Under the pieces are notes generated by a model. That model made no database searches, had not been told where the DNA came from, and was given only the letters and a program-made list of their open reading frames with translations. From the NCBI GenBank assembly GCA_003448875.1, contig DLXG01000080.1:1-6563 (forward strand): 6,563 nucleotides of DNA. The letters are read 5' to 3'. Of this stretch, positions 6,151-6,563 are shown one piece after another. The number at the start of each line of letters is the position of its first letter. The first letter of the stretch is position 1. The position numbers and the translations under genes are program-made. Source of the stretch: Anaerolineaceae bacterium (lineage in GTDB: Bacteria; Chloroflexota; Anaerolineae; Anaerolineales; Anaerolineaceae).

Positions 6151-6563
6151 ATGATTGTCAAAATCGGCACGTTTAACCTGAATAACCTGTTTTCACGCTT
6201 CAATTTCAAGGGGCGCATCGAGGCCATCCTGGCCGGAGATACCGGCCTGAGCGTGACCTATACCTTTGACGACCCGCAGGATTACGCCATCCGTTCCTTC
6301 ATGGGGCGTTTAGTCAAGGAAAAAGACGAAGCCGCTACCGCGCTGATTGCCCGCCGTATCATGGAGATGGATGCGGATGTGCTGGCGGTGCAGGAAGTGG
6401 AAGACCTGCCGGCTTTGCAGCACTTCAATCGCGACTATTTGAAAGGGCTTTACCCGTTTCAGGCGCTGGTGGAGGGCAACGATCCCCGTCTGATTGACGT
6501 GGGCGTGTTGAGTAAACTGCCCATCGGCGCGCTGACCTCGTGGCGGTTTGCCTCTCACCCGGC
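6151..6563 (+). CDS. Endonuclease/exonuclease/phosphatase (EEP) superfamily protein, C-terminus cut by window edge
   Basis: The frame opens at the ATG at 6151, after a purine-rich GAGAGG (6136-6141) and GGTGA leader, and runs 137 codons to the right edge without a stop. The N-terminus KIGTFNLNNLFSRF (4-17) contains the conserved metal-binding Asn (N9) of the EEP fold. DADVLAVQEVED (74-85) carries the catalytic QEVE motif with metal ligand E82. VEGNDPRLIDVGVLSKLPIG (107-126) matches the next conserved strand, with R113 and D116. The superfamily includes DNase I-like nucleases, AP endonucleases and phosphodiesterases; this subfamily is usually annotated only as an EEP family protein, and the substrate cannot be told. 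There is no signal peptide at this start, so a cytoplasmic location is likely. The remaining catalytic histidines would lie beyond the window. It is divergently transcribed from the R-M operon. A TACAAT at 6100-6105 could be its -10 box, but no matching -35 is visible. Confidence 0.85.
   Translation, partial: MIVKIGTFNLNNLFSRFNFKGRIEAILAGDTGLSVTYTFDDPQDYAIRSFMGRLVKEKDEAATALIARRIMEMDADVLAVQEVEDLPALQHFNRDYLKGLYPFQALVEGNDPRLIDVGVLSKLPIGALTSWRFASHP

Noticed and set aside
6310..6558. Minus-strand open frame opposite the EEP gene
   Set aside because: The plus-strand frame has the EEP catalytic motifs NLNNL and QEVE, so the opposite frame is a shadow.

Overview
The window reads as a chromosomal segment of a moderately GC-rich bacterium, most likely a member of the Chloroflexota (Anaerolineae-like). 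This placement is an inference from gene content: a large secreted M23 peptidase-like protein that mixes Ig-like, beta/gamma-crystallin-like and PPC modules, a DUF6391 protein, and a divergent DNA polymerase III delta subunit. No rRNA or tRNA gene is present to fix the taxonomy.

Layout from left to right: (1) positions 1-2747, minus strand, hold a long secreted multidomain protein whose C-terminus runs off the left edge. (2) A 134-nt gap with a weak hairpin follows. (3) Positions 2882-3925, minus, encode the clamp-loader delta subunit (holA). (4) Positions 3934-4434, minus, encode a small DUF6391 membrane protein. (5) Positions 4451-5185, minus, encode a type II restriction endonuclease of the PmeII family. 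(6) Positions 5166-6047, minus, encode a beta-class (SPPY) DNA methyltransferase that overlaps the endonuclease by 20 nt. (7) A 103-nt divergent intergenic region carries an extended -10-like promoter and an 11-bp palindrome. (8) From 6151 on the plus strand begins an endonuclease/exonuclease/phosphatase (EEP) superfamily protein that is cut by the right edge.

The methyltransferase and endonuclease form a compact type II restriction-modification pair, methylase first. Only 16 nt separate the endonuclease stop from the DUF6391 start, and 8 nt separate DUF6391 from holA. The four genes therefore look like one minus-strand transcription unit, with an R-M cassette at its head and an essential replication gene at its tail. 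The endonuclease gene is visibly more AT-rich than its neighbours, which fits horizontal acquisition of the cassette. I do not see a wholly new system. The points most worth checking are the R-M/holA arrangement, the SxK variant active site of the endonuclease, the unexplained HxxEH motif of the DUF6391 protein, and the non-canonical zinc site of the M23 domain.
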